From positions 434,001 through 498,000 of the forward strand of contig NC_060254.1 in NCBI RefSeq assembly GCF_921293095.1: a DNA stretch of 64,000 nt. Reading direction: 5' to 3'. This DNA comes from Ischnura elegans (Eukaryota; Arthropoda; Insecta; Odonata; Coenagrionidae). Below, one piece after another: positions 1 through 12,469 of this stretch (the first letter of the stretch is position 1; each line of letters opens with the position of its first letter). Position numbers and translations under genes: made by a program. Below the pieces are notes generated by a model, which worked only from the letters and a program-made list of their open reading frames with translations, had not been told where the DNA came from and searched no databases.

Positions 1-411
1 ATCCACCATATTGCGATCGCACTGAACGGGCGTGCAAAGAGAGGGAAGCTCCAGAGTGCGGCATCGTGCGAGGCATAGCCCACCCACGCACAAGAGGATA
101 GTTGACAAAGGAGTTGGAGAGGACTTGACAACAGGACGAGACCCAAAAAGCTGAGGGCCCGCCAACCACGCAGGCTGAGAGGATTTTCCAGACCACACAG
201 GGACAAACCAACCTGTGTCGCGTATTCATCTGTCATAATGCCTTCTTACATTTTTGGCTCCCATAACATGGAGCATAATTCAAAGAGGAAAAACAAAAAA
301 AAATTTGTTACATTAAGTTAAAACAAAAATTATAAAATTCATTGAAAAAATCCGCGTATACATGCCTTGGTCTACGTCCACCGTGTAGTTTGAATAAAGA
401 AAATATCTTCC
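1..411. other. Non-coding left edge
   Basis: I see no gene here. The first 230 bases are richer in G and C than what follows, but no convincing reading frame, splice site or repeat was recognised. The missing C-terminal exon of the neuropeptide gene on the minus strand was looked for here and not found. Confidence 0.4.
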
Positions 412-600
412 TAAAGGCCTGGTTACACGGTACATGAGAATGTACAAGAAAATGTGAGAATGTCTGAATCTCAGAATGAACGCGAAAATGCACCGTGTAA
501 CCACGCAAAATGTAAGAATGTATGAATTTCTGAACGCCTGCTCTAATTTCGTTCAGACAATCATACAATTTGAACTCAGAGTCACCTGGTGGCAGACTAC
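412..600. mobile_element. Inverted-repeat miniature element, GGTTACACGGTACAT family
   Basis: It begins with GGCCTGGTTACACGGTACAT, followed by degenerate ATGAGAATGTACAAGAA units, and contains a second GTGTAACCAC in the opposite sense. The same terminal sequence in inverse orientation ends the block at 2160-2336. The two may be separate miniature elements or the two ends of one element of about 1.9 kb that encloses the repeat at 815-2115. No transposase is present. Confidence 0.5.
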
Positions 601-814
601 GAAAACTACACATTCATTTCATCTGGCTTGTATAGGCGACTTCTTTGATTACGTACGGCCCCGATGGTTATTTCGATTTGATATGATCTTGCTTGACTTA
701 GATATCTCACTGATTGGATATGGGTAGCGAAAGAATGGAACACAAGAAAAGGGGATGGGTAAAAGGAAGTATCAGATGGAAAGGCGCTGAATGTATGAAC
801 CGCGAGATTTGTCC

Positions 815-2115
815 AAGATTGAGATCCAAATGATCGTTAAAAGGTCAGAAAAAAGCATGTGATAGGCAAAGAAATAAGATTCAATTACTATTTACGCTGT
901 ATTTACTCAAGTTCCTGTTTTTGAATCGAGACCGACTGCAAAACGAGTCGAAATTTTAGGTGTTGCGTTGACATGCAGCAAACGTTATGGGCATCGCAGT
1001 AATAAATATTGAATTTACCTTGCCAAAAGCCTCATATTTCTCGTATATTCCTGTAGCGTGCGCCGATTCACAGGAGAAGGATGGAGAGAAATCACGACAC
1101 ACTCGCTTTCAAGTCTAAAATCCAACTGCCTTTATTATGTCCTTTTTATTGTATGACAAGGCTTAAGGGCACGAGACATTTTGAAAATGTGTTTTTATTA
1201 TGGAACACTACTATCCAACAAAATTTTAACGATATCGGCGAAAGACACTTCGTGAATATTCCTTGTTAGGGGCTCCTTGTGACGAGAGGCCGGCCGCCCA
1301 TTACATTCCTTATTTTTCACAGTGGTTTAATCGTAATCAGTATTTATTCTCGTAAACAGCCACTTTCCATATGATTTGATCCTACAATGGGTAGAATGAT
1401 AGGTACATTTATAGAGTTGTTTACAAAGTGAAATAAGTAACTTGATAAAATCCTGCGGTAACCCTGATTTAAGAGTGTACTTACGTTGAGGATATCCCGT
1501 TGACAATATAGAAAATGTATTTGACTCCATTCTGTGGATCATCAACCACTTATTCCTCTTATTTTTGTCCCTTCGAACACAAGCAAAAAACTTCTCCGGC
1601 GAGTAAATAGAGGTACTAGACGTCGGGGCACTTTATATGGTTTCATGGGATACACGATTTATATGATTTTCACACGTTTTTCTATTGAATGTCCTTGCTG
1701 CAATATACTTACTGCATTAAGCAAACGATGTAGGTGTGTAACGTAGATCACAATCTGCAATCAACTTATTTTAATTTAATCTTTCCAAAGCCCCCCAAAC
1801 AATCGCCTTTATTTATTTCAACAACGCCTTGGCAACCCAATATATTCACAATCCGAAGTTTGACATTAAAGCAGCAATTATATTCGCCAAATTTGCGTTT
1901 GAGTCCCTACATAGACAGTTTTTCTATCCACTTCCTCAGTCTGCCATCAGTGGATTCCAGGCCGTGATGTAACGCGCGCACGCTCCGTCACGTGTTTTTA
2001 AACAGTCGATGAAGATTATTTTTAAAGACTCATATCTCAGCTATAAAACATTATTCATCCGCGAAATTTTCGGCAAGTACATTTGAGGTAAGGGTCTTAT
2101 TATTCTAGTACTTTT
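815..2115. repeat. Dispersed repeat, copy 1 (copy 2 at 23795-25090)
   Basis: The outer parts match a second locus in the same orientation. 820-940 matches 23800-23905, 1326-1440 matches 23910-24020, and 2058-2115 matches 25020-25088. Copy 2 lacks the equivalent of 945-1325. The central part differs: here about 1450-2050 holds unique non-coding DNA, while copy 2 holds the capsid-like inverted-repeat element. No long reading frame was recognised. Confidence 0.6.
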
Positions 2116-2159
2116 AAAAAAGTTTGCATGTTCCCCATTGGTTTATATTTGAAGTTGAA

Positions 2160-2336
2160 ATAATTTGTTGCGCATTTAAAAATGTACGAAAAAATGTCCG
2201 AAAAAATGTACCGTGTAACCACCTACTCGTGGATCTTGTCCATGAGAATGTACAAGAATCTGTTCAGAAAACCATTCAGAAAAATGTACAGATTCTTGTA
2301 CATTCTAATGTACCGTGTAACCAGGCCTTAACAAGC
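2160..2336. mobile_element. Inverted-repeat miniature element, second end or copy
   Basis: It ends with ATGTACCGTGTAACCAGGCC, the reverse complement of the start of the element at 412. Internally it is a foldback of TTGTACATTCT and AGAATGTACAAG units. A second GTACCGTGTAACCACC occurs at about 2207. Non-coding. Confidence 0.55.
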
Positions 2337-2499
2337 CATTGTAATACTTATTTTTATATTTTTACAGAATTTTTCATTATTGTATAACAATAATTTAAAG
2401 ATTTAAAAACCAGTAGAGCCGCTCTTGATTAATAAATGGTGCAATTAAAATGTACATTGATTATCAGGCGGTACGAAGCTTGCCGGGTCAGCTAGTAAA

Positions 2500-4190
2500 A
2501 ATATAAAATGAAAAGCGAGGTTGAGAAGGAGGCATAAATATAACCAAGTACTTATATTACCAACCAGGCAATACTTAGAAATTAGCGGCGAAGACGGAAC
2601 CATATGGCCCATTGCAAAAGCTCTCAAAAAACCTCGCCGACAAACTCCTGCGCTCAATACTCCATCCGGATTAGCTGTCACCAATGATGAAAAAGCGCAA
2701 ATCTTCGCAGGACTCCTAGAAAAACGTTTCTGCAATGATTTCTCTTCTCCGCGTGAAGATGACTGCTGTACCAACTGGCTTAGTTTACTTAACTGCCCAA
2801 TCTCCGAACCTGAATTTACAACCCCGGCTGAAATCATCGCTTCAATCAAGCTGCTGGAAAGAAAATCGGCGCCTGGCCCTGACGGCATTAATAACCGGCT
2901 ATTAAGAAACCTCCCAAATCCGTTTTTTCGAATTTTGGCTCGTCTCTTCAACGATTTATTAAAAATTTCGTACTTCCCAACAGCGTGGAAATTAGCAAAA
3001 ATTATAATGATTCCCAACCGAATAAACCGGCTTCAAATCCATCTTCATACCGTCCGATCAGTTTGCTAAATACTCTATCAAAACTGTTCGAATCGATTAT
3101 TCATTCTCGCTTACGCAACTTCACGCAAGAAAACAACATCATCCGACCAGAGCAAACCGGCTTCCGCAGCAACACTTCAACTACTCATCAAGTGCTGAGA
3201 CTGGTAGAAGATATAACCGCCGGCTTCAACTCAAGATTGATCTCTCACTGCGTGCTGTTGGATCTAAAAGCTGCCTTCGACCGCGTATGGACTCTGGGCC
3301 TTATTAAAAAATTAACTGATATCAATATTCCTCCTTACCTAATCAAAATCAATCAATCCTTTACTTCCGATCGATCCTTTTTTGTCCAAATCTATTCCTC
3401 TGCATCCTATTTCCATTTCCTCCGGCGTGCCGCAAGGCGCAATCCTTTCCCCAACCTTGTTTAACCTCTACGTTAATGATACTCCTTCCCTTCCTCAAAC
3501 CCGCCTTTATCAGAATGCCGATGATACAACCTTAATGGCCCAGGGATCCGATCCGCATAAAACAACCGACATTCTCCAAGACCACCTGGACGAATATGAA
3601 GATTGGGCGGCCGAATGGAAACTCAGCGTCAACGCAGATAAATGCAATCATATAGTTTTCTCCAGACGACCAAAAGCCGGCGAAGGCCATAATGTTTACT
3701 ACGGAAATAAGCGTATTCCGAAATGCTCTACTGTAAAATACCTCGGAGTTACGCTAGATAAACGCCTCACCTGGTCCTGTCACATCCTGTCATCAATTAA
3801 GTAATCGCAGGGAATCTACGCCGCTTTATTTCCACTGATGAAGTCGAATTCTCCTCTGGCTTTAAAAACTAAGCTTTTACTCTACAACTCTTCGATCAAA
3901 CCGCTATTAACGTACGCCTCTCCAGTTTGGCTACACGCCGCAGCAACCCATCTGAAGCGCATAATTGACTTGTGAAAATAAAAATGGTTCATTAGAAAAC
4001 CGCCAAATCCGAAACGATCTCAAAATAACACCAATTTTGTCATTTCTTAAAACCGCAGTAGAAAAATTTCAGCATTCTTTTGGCAAAACCAATAACGAAC
4101 TGTTAATGAATCTTTGGGATTACATTATTCCAAATAAACTCCCAAATTTGCCCTAAAACCTTCCCATATTCCTTTCCCCACCGAACCCAA
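2500..4190 (+). pseudogene. Broken Jockey-like LINE, reverse transcriptase and C-terminal part
   Basis: This is a 5'-truncated non-LTR retrotransposon. In order the sequence shows the start of the reverse transcriptase with APGPDGI (about 2872), YRPISLLNTLSKL (3049), the catalytic strand LLDLKAAFDRVW (3257), SGVPQGAILSPTLFNLYVND (3423) and NADDTTLMA, where the usual Y/F of the YxDD box is N (about 3517). It ends with VKYLGVTLDKRLTW (3736) and a decayed C-terminal region to about 4180. The reading frame breaks near 3010 and near 3390, and a stop follows at 3802, so it cannot make a working enzyme. Motif order and spacing fit the Jockey group of insect LINEs. The clade is my inference. Confidence 0.85.
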
Positions 4191-6115
4191 TGCAATGTTT
4201 AGACTGAAACCTCAAGAAAAGAAGCCAATTATACTATAAGAAACCATCCCGTTCCTGAATCAACTAGAAGACAGCTGATTGGCTGGGAGCTAGTACTGCT
4301 GCTATAAAAGAAAACTCCGCTGCTGCTGCTTTGAAATTATCGGAAGGCTACGTTCAATAGCATAGCATAAAACTTAAATAATCGATATGAATTCATAAAG
4401 ATATAACTTCTTAAGTAAGGATTACTTTCAATTATAATGTATACGTGCATAAGGTAAGTTACTGTCCTAACATTTCTTATAGTTTTTATTTTCCCAGATA
4501 AAATACTTCCGTTTCTAAAAGCATCTATCGAGCGTACACTTGTAACTTCGGCTGTTACCATTGGATTCGTTTGCTTTGACTTTAACATTATTTCATACCT
4601 TAATTCTTATATTTATTAAGAGTTTCAGTCTGGCACATTATTAAATAAAAAAAGTTTATAGCGAATAATCGGATTGAAGGAAATTCGATTTGATTTTTCT
4701 TTCAGGAAAACAGATCACGTGAAATGCCTATCATTGCCAAATGTGGCCTTCGTGGTAAGGATCATATTCTTTAAATTTCGCTCATCTCGCGCACTAGAAT
4801 CGTGTGGGAGAGGGATTTGACGTTTTCCCCTTAACTTTGCATTCATGCATGTTGGTTTGCATTAATGCATAATGGTAATGATGGAAACTAAAATATAATT
4901 GAAATTTGATATTACCATTCAGGTGTTACGCTGAAGTTTTGGTACGAGTATGGTTATTATCAAAAGAGAAACAGGAACTTATCGATGTAACTTCATACCG
5001 ATGTATCTTCATTAACAAACTTAACTCCTCAAAATAATTTATATTTTTGCACCAAACATTCCTGTTTTAGCATTATGTTAAAACTTTAATCCCCTCAACT
5101 ATAATACTAAGCCAAAAAATGGATCTATCGAATGCACATTTCCATCGATCATAACTTCGACATTAATTATTCCAATCGTTTGATTAAACTTTTATCGTAA
5201 TACACGTAATAACTGTAACTTTTTTCCTATGATTTTCAATCTCATGCCTTGTTCAACAAAAAGTTATTAGCGAATGAAGCGTAACCAAGGAGATTGGTAT
5301 CAATATAACACGCACATGGATCAAGTAAGTGGAATGGCCTTCATTAGAAAAGCTGACCTTTTTGATAACAGTTTTACCCTGAAAAATTTGTTCATGCAGC
5401 TCAAACGGTTACTAAGTAATTCAAGATTTTATGCTCCAAAAAAAGACAATGATTATTCACTTGCATTAAACTACTATATAACACTCTATTAAATGAAAGA
5501 GAGGGAAACCACAAAGAAATACCACAGGAAGAACTTTGGACGGCTCAAAGAACTCCGGTCACTCCCATTCTGTCAGAACGCGTAGCAAGAATAGCGAAAT
5601 CGGAACGCAACGGCATAAGTGACGTCACGCACCCGTATCTCAAAATGGCGCTCGAAAAGCTCGTTTGAAACTATTGTCTATGATCCACCGCAGTTCAATA
5701 AATAAGGATCGCTCCACTATAAGAAAAGTATATTTATGGAACAATATTGGTTAACTATAAGATATGTCGGTTGAAATGGCTGAAGCGAGATCTTGTAAGT
5801 TTTCCATCACCATTAAACTAGGAAAACAAAAATCTACAAGAGGTGAATGGATACTGTAAGCTGCTGGACATACACGTAGACATATAAATATTAGAACTTG
5901 GCATCGGCGAGATATATTTTTACCCTAATGATTCACGATTTTTTTTCCTCTCCCAATGGTGTTTCTCCTCTACCCAGTTGCTACGTAACGATAGGGGAAG
6001 CTTGACGATGTGACCGATCAGATAATTCGCAACCCATGTATTTGATAAATTTAATACTTAGCTTCTTAACACACCTAAAGAAGCATTTACTTCGATAATA
6101 GCCATGCATACACAC
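4191..6115. other. Non-coding DNA downstream of exon 3
   Basis: In the direction of the minus-strand neuropeptide gene this is the intron after exon 3. It is AT-rich. One plus-strand frame at 5274-5492 (72 codons) is open, but it has no recognised domain and no supporting context, so I do not call it a gene. A C-terminal exon was searched for on the minus strand without success. Confidence 0.4.
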
Positions 6116-6337
6116 CATAGAGTTTGCGTGACCTGCTGGGGGGCTGGCACGTCCGGATCACGCCCTCCGACAGGCGGTTGTTCTGCTGCTCGCCGTTGCT
6201 GCCAGCAGCCGAGACGACACGGCCCACGATGACGTCATCGTCCTCAGCGGCGCACAGCAGGCCGCTCTCACAGTCACCATCCCGGCGACAGAGCTCGCCT
6301 TGACGCAGGCCGAACGGCAACAGGCAAGACCCCACAA
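6116..6337 (-). CDS. ITG-like: ITG-like neuropeptide precursor, exon 3
   Basis: This is the third coding exon of the ITG-like (prohormone-3 type) secreted precursor. The acceptor ends in CTGTAG just upstream of 6337 and the donor is TATG|GTGTGT at 6116/6115. The exon starts in phase 1 and completes the codon begun by exon 2. It leaves in phase 1. It encodes VGSCLLPFGLRQGELCRRD, then DCESGLLCAAE, an acidic and Gln/Asn-rich stretch of about 28 residues, and TCQPPSRSRKLY. The GELCR..(D/N)xDCExGLxC pattern and the closing TCQ.P...KLY fit the insect family as I know it. The stretch between the two cysteine blocks looks longer than in the honeybee protein, which is a recollection rather than an alignment. 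The following exon, with the final cysteines and the ITG peptide, is not in the window. Confidence 0.88.
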
Positions 6338-7244
6338 CTACAGGAGACACCGGGAGATGTAGATTTTGCATATTTGAAAAATATGAAAACTGAAAGTTCC
6401 AACGGACAATACATTCATTTTAATCAAAAAACACATGTTAGAATACTTTATTTGACATCCAATGTCGTTAACAAGCTGCTGGATGAATATAAAATATCCC
6501 AATCGAAAACTTGGAATTTTGCAAAAACTTGGGAACTCTCAATAGTAAAAAATAAAAATTACAGCTCTTATGACCCCATGTGGCATATGCTGCCCACATT
6601 GCACAGCAAAAAAATCCACACATTCCACGTGTTATTTCATCAAAACGAACATTTGTTGGGTAAAACCATTTACTTTTCCTATTTTCAAAAAATAACCCAT
6701 TCTTATAGTGCTAACAATATCATAATATCCGTGATATAGTGCATAAGACTAGAAAGTGAAACTCTTGTGGAAGATATATTGTGTTTGCAGCTCCAGACTA
6801 ACTGCGGTGAGCACGAATATAACAACGGAGGACTCTCCAATCCACAAATATACGTGTTGTTAACCAAAACACATTTTAACAGATTCAAAAAAGTCACCCC
6901 GTCCATTTCTGTAACAACAATGCCTGTTCGCTGTCCGTTTGAAGCCTGTTGATAGCCTTGAAGATTGAAGTTGAAGTTGAAGCCTGTTGGAGATTTAGTG
7001 AACAGAGTACGATAATAATCTCGGGCCCCACACAAGGGGGAACAAATAAGAACAGCCTTCCCACAGTTTGTACTCCTTAACAGGCAGACAACAAGCATTT
7101 CGGGAAAAATAGTGAACTAACTCTTAACAGGCAGGGGCCAGTTGGTTGTACGTTTCACCGCACAGGTAACATTGAACAGACACACAACAGACAGGGGCCG
7201 GTAGTTTGTATGTGTCACCGCACAGGGAATGAACAGACAACAGT

Positions 7245-7700
7245 CAGAGCCGGCCTTAGGGCGGGGCGACTGCCCCGGGCCCCGTGCTTCGGGGGGCCCC
7301 GCGTTCGTGAAAGAAAATTAAAATGTACGATAGTTTGAAAACGCAATTTCAACTACTACTGTATTGTTAAGTCTGTGCTAGACAAAAAATAATATTATGA
7401 AAAAGGAATAATAATGCAGTAACTTAAAGTAAAAAGCGCGCTTTTTATGTTTATTTTACGTTATAATTTTATGAATGAATATAATTATAAATTTTATTTG
7501 TAATATACTATTTTGAACTCAACTGCGTGATGGTATCATAACGGCGTAATTACGAAGTCTGAATTTGGGAGGGGAACACATACTTAGCCAGAGAGTGGTA
7601 GGGATTCAAAATGCTCGAGTTTGTAGAGTGTAATATTTTAAGTGAAGGGCCCCGCACTGAAGGTTCGCCCCTAGCCCCGCACCTGCTTGCGCCGTCCCTG
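7245..7700. mobile_element. hAT-type miniature element with 8-bp target duplication
   Basis: The ends are CAGAGCCGGC and, in reverse complement, CAGGGACGGC. Both sides are flanked by ACAACAGT (7237-7244 and 7701-7708), a perfect 8-base target duplication as made by hAT transposases. The element carries runs of GGGGCCCCG near both ends and no reading frame for a transposase. It interrupts an older repeat, whose sequence resumes after 7708. Confidence 0.8.
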
Positions 7701-8211
7701 ACAACAGTGAATAGACTCTTAACAGGCAAGGACTGGTTGGCTGTCCACTTTTCCCAAACAGAGGCGGATAGTTCACGGGGGGTCATGACCACCTAAAATT
7801 TTATCAAAAATTTTTAATTTTTATCAGTTTAATCGTTTTTTTGCTATTCATTTGCCATCGTTGCCGATTTGTCAGCACGGAAATCAAAAAAAGTCGTTGG
7901 ATTGTAATGCGTTATATACTCAAGCGTATATGCTCAAGGTGAGATCAAAAAATGACCAGACTGATTAATTTATTCTGCACAAACCGTTTAACGCATCGAA
8001 AAGAAACAAAGTGCACCATCTTGCAACATATCTGACGACTAAAGCGAGAGGTGTTTGTTTACGTCGAGTCGTTACTTAGCAGCAGCGGTACGTGTCTTAA
8101 CTCTGAGCTCTTAACCTGCTCGTCGCCGCAGGCAAAGGTAGCAATGAAGGAGCTATAGGAACAGTGTGTGAGCGACAAATTTTGTTTCAAACCTAGCAAA
8201 AGTGCTACGGA

Positions 8212-8521
8212 AAGGGGCGCAGCCAGGAATTAAGGGGGGGGGGATGTTTGGGTGCAACTAATACCGGGATGCGTGGGGTATGGAATACCCACCAGGATAA
8301 GCGGCAGGTGCGAGATTAATAAATTGTGGAATTTAAAGATAATTGGTTCAAAATGGTGATTTTTACGGCTTTCTGAGGGATATCTTATTAATCCTTTCAC
8401 TATTCTATTAGCAATATCAATCCAATTTGGTAAAATGGATTTAACTTAAAAATTTCTCAGAGCTATGGGGGAGGGGGGGGTTTATCTCCCAAACCCCCCC
8501 CCCCCCCCTCGCTGCTCCACT
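8212..8521. mobile_element. hAT-type miniature element, GGGGCGCAGCCAGGAATTAA family, copy A
   Basis: It begins AAGGGGCGCAGCCAGGAATT and ends CTCGCTGCTCCACTG, with internal poly-G and poly-C runs. Flanks GCTACGGA (8204-8211) and GCCACGGA (8522-8529) are an 8-base target duplication with one mismatch. A second copy lies in inverse orientation at 49305-49633. Non-coding. Confidence 0.8.
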
Positions 8522-11500
8522 GGCCACGGAGAGACGTTTGGAATGATTCATTCAGTAATCCTTTGTTAATGAAGCTGAGTGCTACAGTCGTTTTAAAACG
8601 GACAGAACCTTGGCATATAAATATTCGCGAACGGCCCTCCACATCGCCAGACTCCAGCCATGCCAAATTTGTGGACGAGTTGTCGCGGGAAAATCGCCGT
8701 TTAAATGTCAGGGAGGAAGCTGGAGAAGTGAGCATTAGTTTTGGGCCATTTTGATTGACATTTAGGGCATGACGCGCGTGGCATCAAAATTCGTCCCGTT
8801 TCCACCACGTGGCGCTGCCTCACACGCCGATAGTTTTTCGCTAAAACCAGAACTTCCGCAGCCACCCTACTTTACAGGCGTGGTTCCATCAGACTTTATC
8901 TGTTTCCTAAGTTAAAATCAAACTTGAAAGGGCACCGGTTCGACTCTATTGCGGAAATGAAAACTAATTTTACCACGGACCTCGAGAGGATCTCTAAGGC
9001 AGCTTACTAGGCAGGGTTGGAGCGCTGGAAGAAACAAACGTTAGCAAAGGCGTGTCGTCAGCCAAGGCATTGAGGGTGACACGTTCGAATAAGCTGTATC
9101 CCCCGAAATAAACAAGTTATAAAATCATTCCGGTCTTTTTTTGATCACATCTTGAGTATGTATTGTTAGTTAATTTGCTGAAAATTGTATTATTTGCAAT
9201 TCCACCTACTGCATTAATAATTTTATTAAAACAAAAAATTATTGTATTTATCATTAATTTAGTGAAAATGTGGTATCCTTGTGTTATTCCATTTTAATTA
9301 TATGTTAAACAAATTTCGAGTGATAATATTATCTGATATAAGAATTACCGTTTGTTTCTATGAATAATTTTTCATGATATATTTCAAAATGTCATTCCAC
9401 ATTCTACTTATGCAGCATAATTTACCACGGAAAAACAAAGCTTTAGCATTAATTTTATAGAGAAATAAGTAAATTTAGCCATACTTGAAAAGAAATAAAA
9501 TAAGAAAAATATGCCTAAGGTAGCTAAAATCAATAAACAATTTGTTTATAATTACTGTAATGGCATCTACAAATATTACATCTTACAATACTGAAGATAC
9601 AATAACAATTCTATTATTTTCAGCAAATGGAATTTTGATTTAATATTGTAGGGTCGCACTGTAAACCAATTCAGTCTGTTCTGTATTTTATTTTTTTCAT
9701 TTACAAGTAAAATATTTGTTCATAAAAACACTGGAAATATTAATAGCTCACTGCAAATCTATTGTGCTCGAGCAATAAAAAATGGATAGGAAGGTTGAGT
9801 AGAGGTCCCAAAGAAGAAGAAGAAGAAGAATCCCTCATTAATTAAGCTGGGTCTTGTTCTACTTCTGAGCACCGAACTTAAAAGGTTCGACGTTACATTC
9901 TTCCTACTGTGAATGTTTCCTGGAGACTGAAGAGGATGAGTCCGTTTCCTCTGGTAGGACCTTTACAATGCCGACTTCTGGCATCCGTAGGTTGCCAGGG
10001 AAAACCTTATGTTAAGACCAGGTTTGGCATAATGAGGAAAGTCATATGCTTTCATTCACCATAAATGCATTTCCTTGAAATCGAAGGAAGTATAAATGCA
10101 AGAGTCCATCTTTGTTTGGATCTAGTTTTACTAGACAGCGAAAGTGGAGACCAGGCTGAAACGCTATTATTTATATTTATTTTGTAAATCCATGACATTT
10201 ATGGTAATTATTCCAACAGTCTGACCAGATAAAAATGGATACATTTCCTTCTGTCTCCTGATGATATTACCAGCAGTTAGAACTAAACATTGAGCCGTTT
10301 AAGTCATGACGTAGCATACCCAGAAATTGTTGATACTAATGCTCTGGTCTACAATTGATCTCACTAATAATCAACACTTATAGAACTGTGAGTGTTACAC
10401 ATATATTTGCCCAGATAACTGTGCTTTTCGGGGATTGTTTAAGCCAGTAAATACATTATTTACCATAGTCAAGGTCAGTCCATTATTTTGAGGTTATATT
10501 TGAAAGTAACATTGGGATAAAAACGTTGGTGGCCATATTAAAAAGAAAAAATATAGTATATGGGATAGGCTTATTTAATTTTTGTCAGCCGAGAGGATTG
10601 TGTTCAAAAATAAGGGTAAAGAAGGGTGTTTTCCTTTTAGCATGGGTAACTAACTTTTTTCTCATGTTACTCAGTGATATGCTTACATTTCCCATAATAT
10701 ATGCACATTGCCTATTCTGCAAAGTTTCAGAAAGGAAATCGAGCTTTATTAATCACTTCATAGGGAAAGGAATAGAAATTCATAAATATATTAACTAAAA
10801 ATTTGGGTCATAACATTATGCGGTACAGTCAGTATGAATTTATCTTCTTACTCTTTATTCAAAAGCTAACACGTTCAGGGACTATTTTACTATATTTTTC
10901 TAATTTAATGAGAACTGTGAACTAGAATACTGAGCAGTGAAATTACAACTTACTATTTACCACTATAGCCTTAATAAGATTAAACAAACTGTTTTTTTTA
11001 TCTCTTGTGGGAATTCACTGCGAATATGCTATCATCTAAAATATTTCCAAAACTTGACCTCATTTGGTTAAGGTTCACCGAGAAATTTGCATAAAAATAT
11101 TAAATCAATTTTCCTACGCCCAACCCATACGAAGCATCGCCTCCACGAAAGCCACCAAGATGACCAGTAGCTGAAAGGGCCTCTAGAGGTTCAGCAAGCG
11201 AAGAGCAAATTGAACCTCTGGTAAAGTTCTTAAGTTCATTGAATTATAATTATTTGAATTTTAAATTTCGAACTTTACTTGAATCTCAAAACACCGGCAT
11301 AAAGGTAGTGTTAGGATCAGAACATCTAGCTCTGGCCCAAAGGAAATAGATATTAAACTTTTCAACAAACTTACCAATCAAATAAAACACATTGGATCAC
11401 TATGTGTATAAAAAGTAATCCTTATGTCCTCATGGAGAACTTAATTTACTGAGTATGTAAATTGAATGCCTACATAATGAATTAGAAATTGTAGAATATT

Positions 11501-11650
11501 CTCAACCAATTTCTCCGTGTTTGGTTTTATTGTCTTCGTCATTTCATGTTGATACGTCTTTATCATGTACATAATCCTTGGAAAAATAAATTATTTTTGT
11601 CATAAGCAAAGAAGGGATCTAAGCATATAAAAGAAAATGTAAGCACGCAC

Positions 11651-11792
11651 TTCCATCCATGTCGACACAGATGGAGCCAGGGCAGCAGTGCTCATTCGAG
11701 GTGCACTTGCGCCCGTAGCATTCTTCGGTTCCATCATCCGCGTCCGCCTCGCGAACATCATCTTCGTCAAACAAGTCGAGCGGGTGCATCTG
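11651..11792 (-). CDS. ITG-like: ITG-like neuropeptide precursor, exon 2
   Basis: This is the second coding exon. The acceptor is TTTTGCAG|CAG|ATG, a tandem NAGNAG site, so the exon may start at 11792 or three bases later at 11789 without changing the frame. The donor is GGAA|GTGCGT at 11651/11650, phase 1. The exon encodes QMHPLDLFDEDD, an acidic spacer, then CYGRKCTSNEHCCPGSICV and MDG. The CxxxxCTxNxHCCPGSIC pattern is the first cysteine block of the insect ITG-like precursor. It resembles other small secreted cysteine-rich proteins such as colipase or Dickkopf folds. Exon 1 ends in phase 0 and exon 3 begins with the two bases that finish this exon's last codon, so the three exons read through as one open frame. 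Confidence 0.9.
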
Positions 11793-12469
11793 CTGCAAAA
11801 CAAAGGAACGATTAGGTGGACAGATAAATAGAAAAACATTTTTTGTTCAGGAAAAATTCCGTAAGAACAAAAATCATATTGAATTACATAAATAAATTGC
11901 AGTTTGCTAGCACATTACATTAAATACAATGTAAATGATTACAATGATATTCAATTTTATGACATAACCGATCATAGCAAATGCATGAAATATAGTAAAA
12001 AAAAAGGCAAATTGAGCTATTATCCGAGCTGAATTTAAAAAAAAAACACAAAGAAAAGTCACATATTCTCAACTGAACAAAAATATACGCTATTGCAAAA
12101 AAATGAACCATAATAACCAGAACACAAATTTGACAAAATAAGAGCAACTTATGCTATTATCGAGATAGTAAAAAATTATGATATTTTAGTTTAAAGGTTT
12201 TGACAGATAAGTGTGCAATTTTTGGCATAAGTTGGTATCTCATTCCAAATCGGACAAGCGGTAACGAGAAAAGGTTGACTGTAAACAGTAGTGAAAGGAA
12301 ATATAAAGTATACGGATTAGACCTAGTGTACATTATAGAGACAATTAAGGAACAAATAATACAGCCACCTGGGTGATTTGTTTTTCAATAGAATAAACAA
12401 AAACGATCCCAGAAGGTATTCTCTAGTGAATTTGACCTTGATCCATCTTAGTTGCTTATAATATGATGA

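Larger units (their letters stand above)
6338..11650 (-). other. Intron 2 of the ITG-like gene
   Basis: This intron of about 5.3 kb joins a phase 1 donor at 11650 to a phase 1 acceptor at 6338. It carries two hAT-type miniature elements (7245-7700, 8212-8521), a degenerate repeat at 6960-7244 and 7709-7770 whose CAGGCAGGGGCC-like units are split by the first element, and a short GAA tract at about 9811-9830. From 8530 to 11600 I see only AT-rich DNA with no recognisable gene. Confidence 0.75.

Noticed and set aside
5274..5492. A 72-codon frame as a small gene
   Set aside because: No recognised domain, no splice or context support, and it lies in AT-rich DNA after the neuropeptide exon.
9811..9830. 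GAA tract as a notable satellite
   Set aside because: Only about six units, too short to be of interest.
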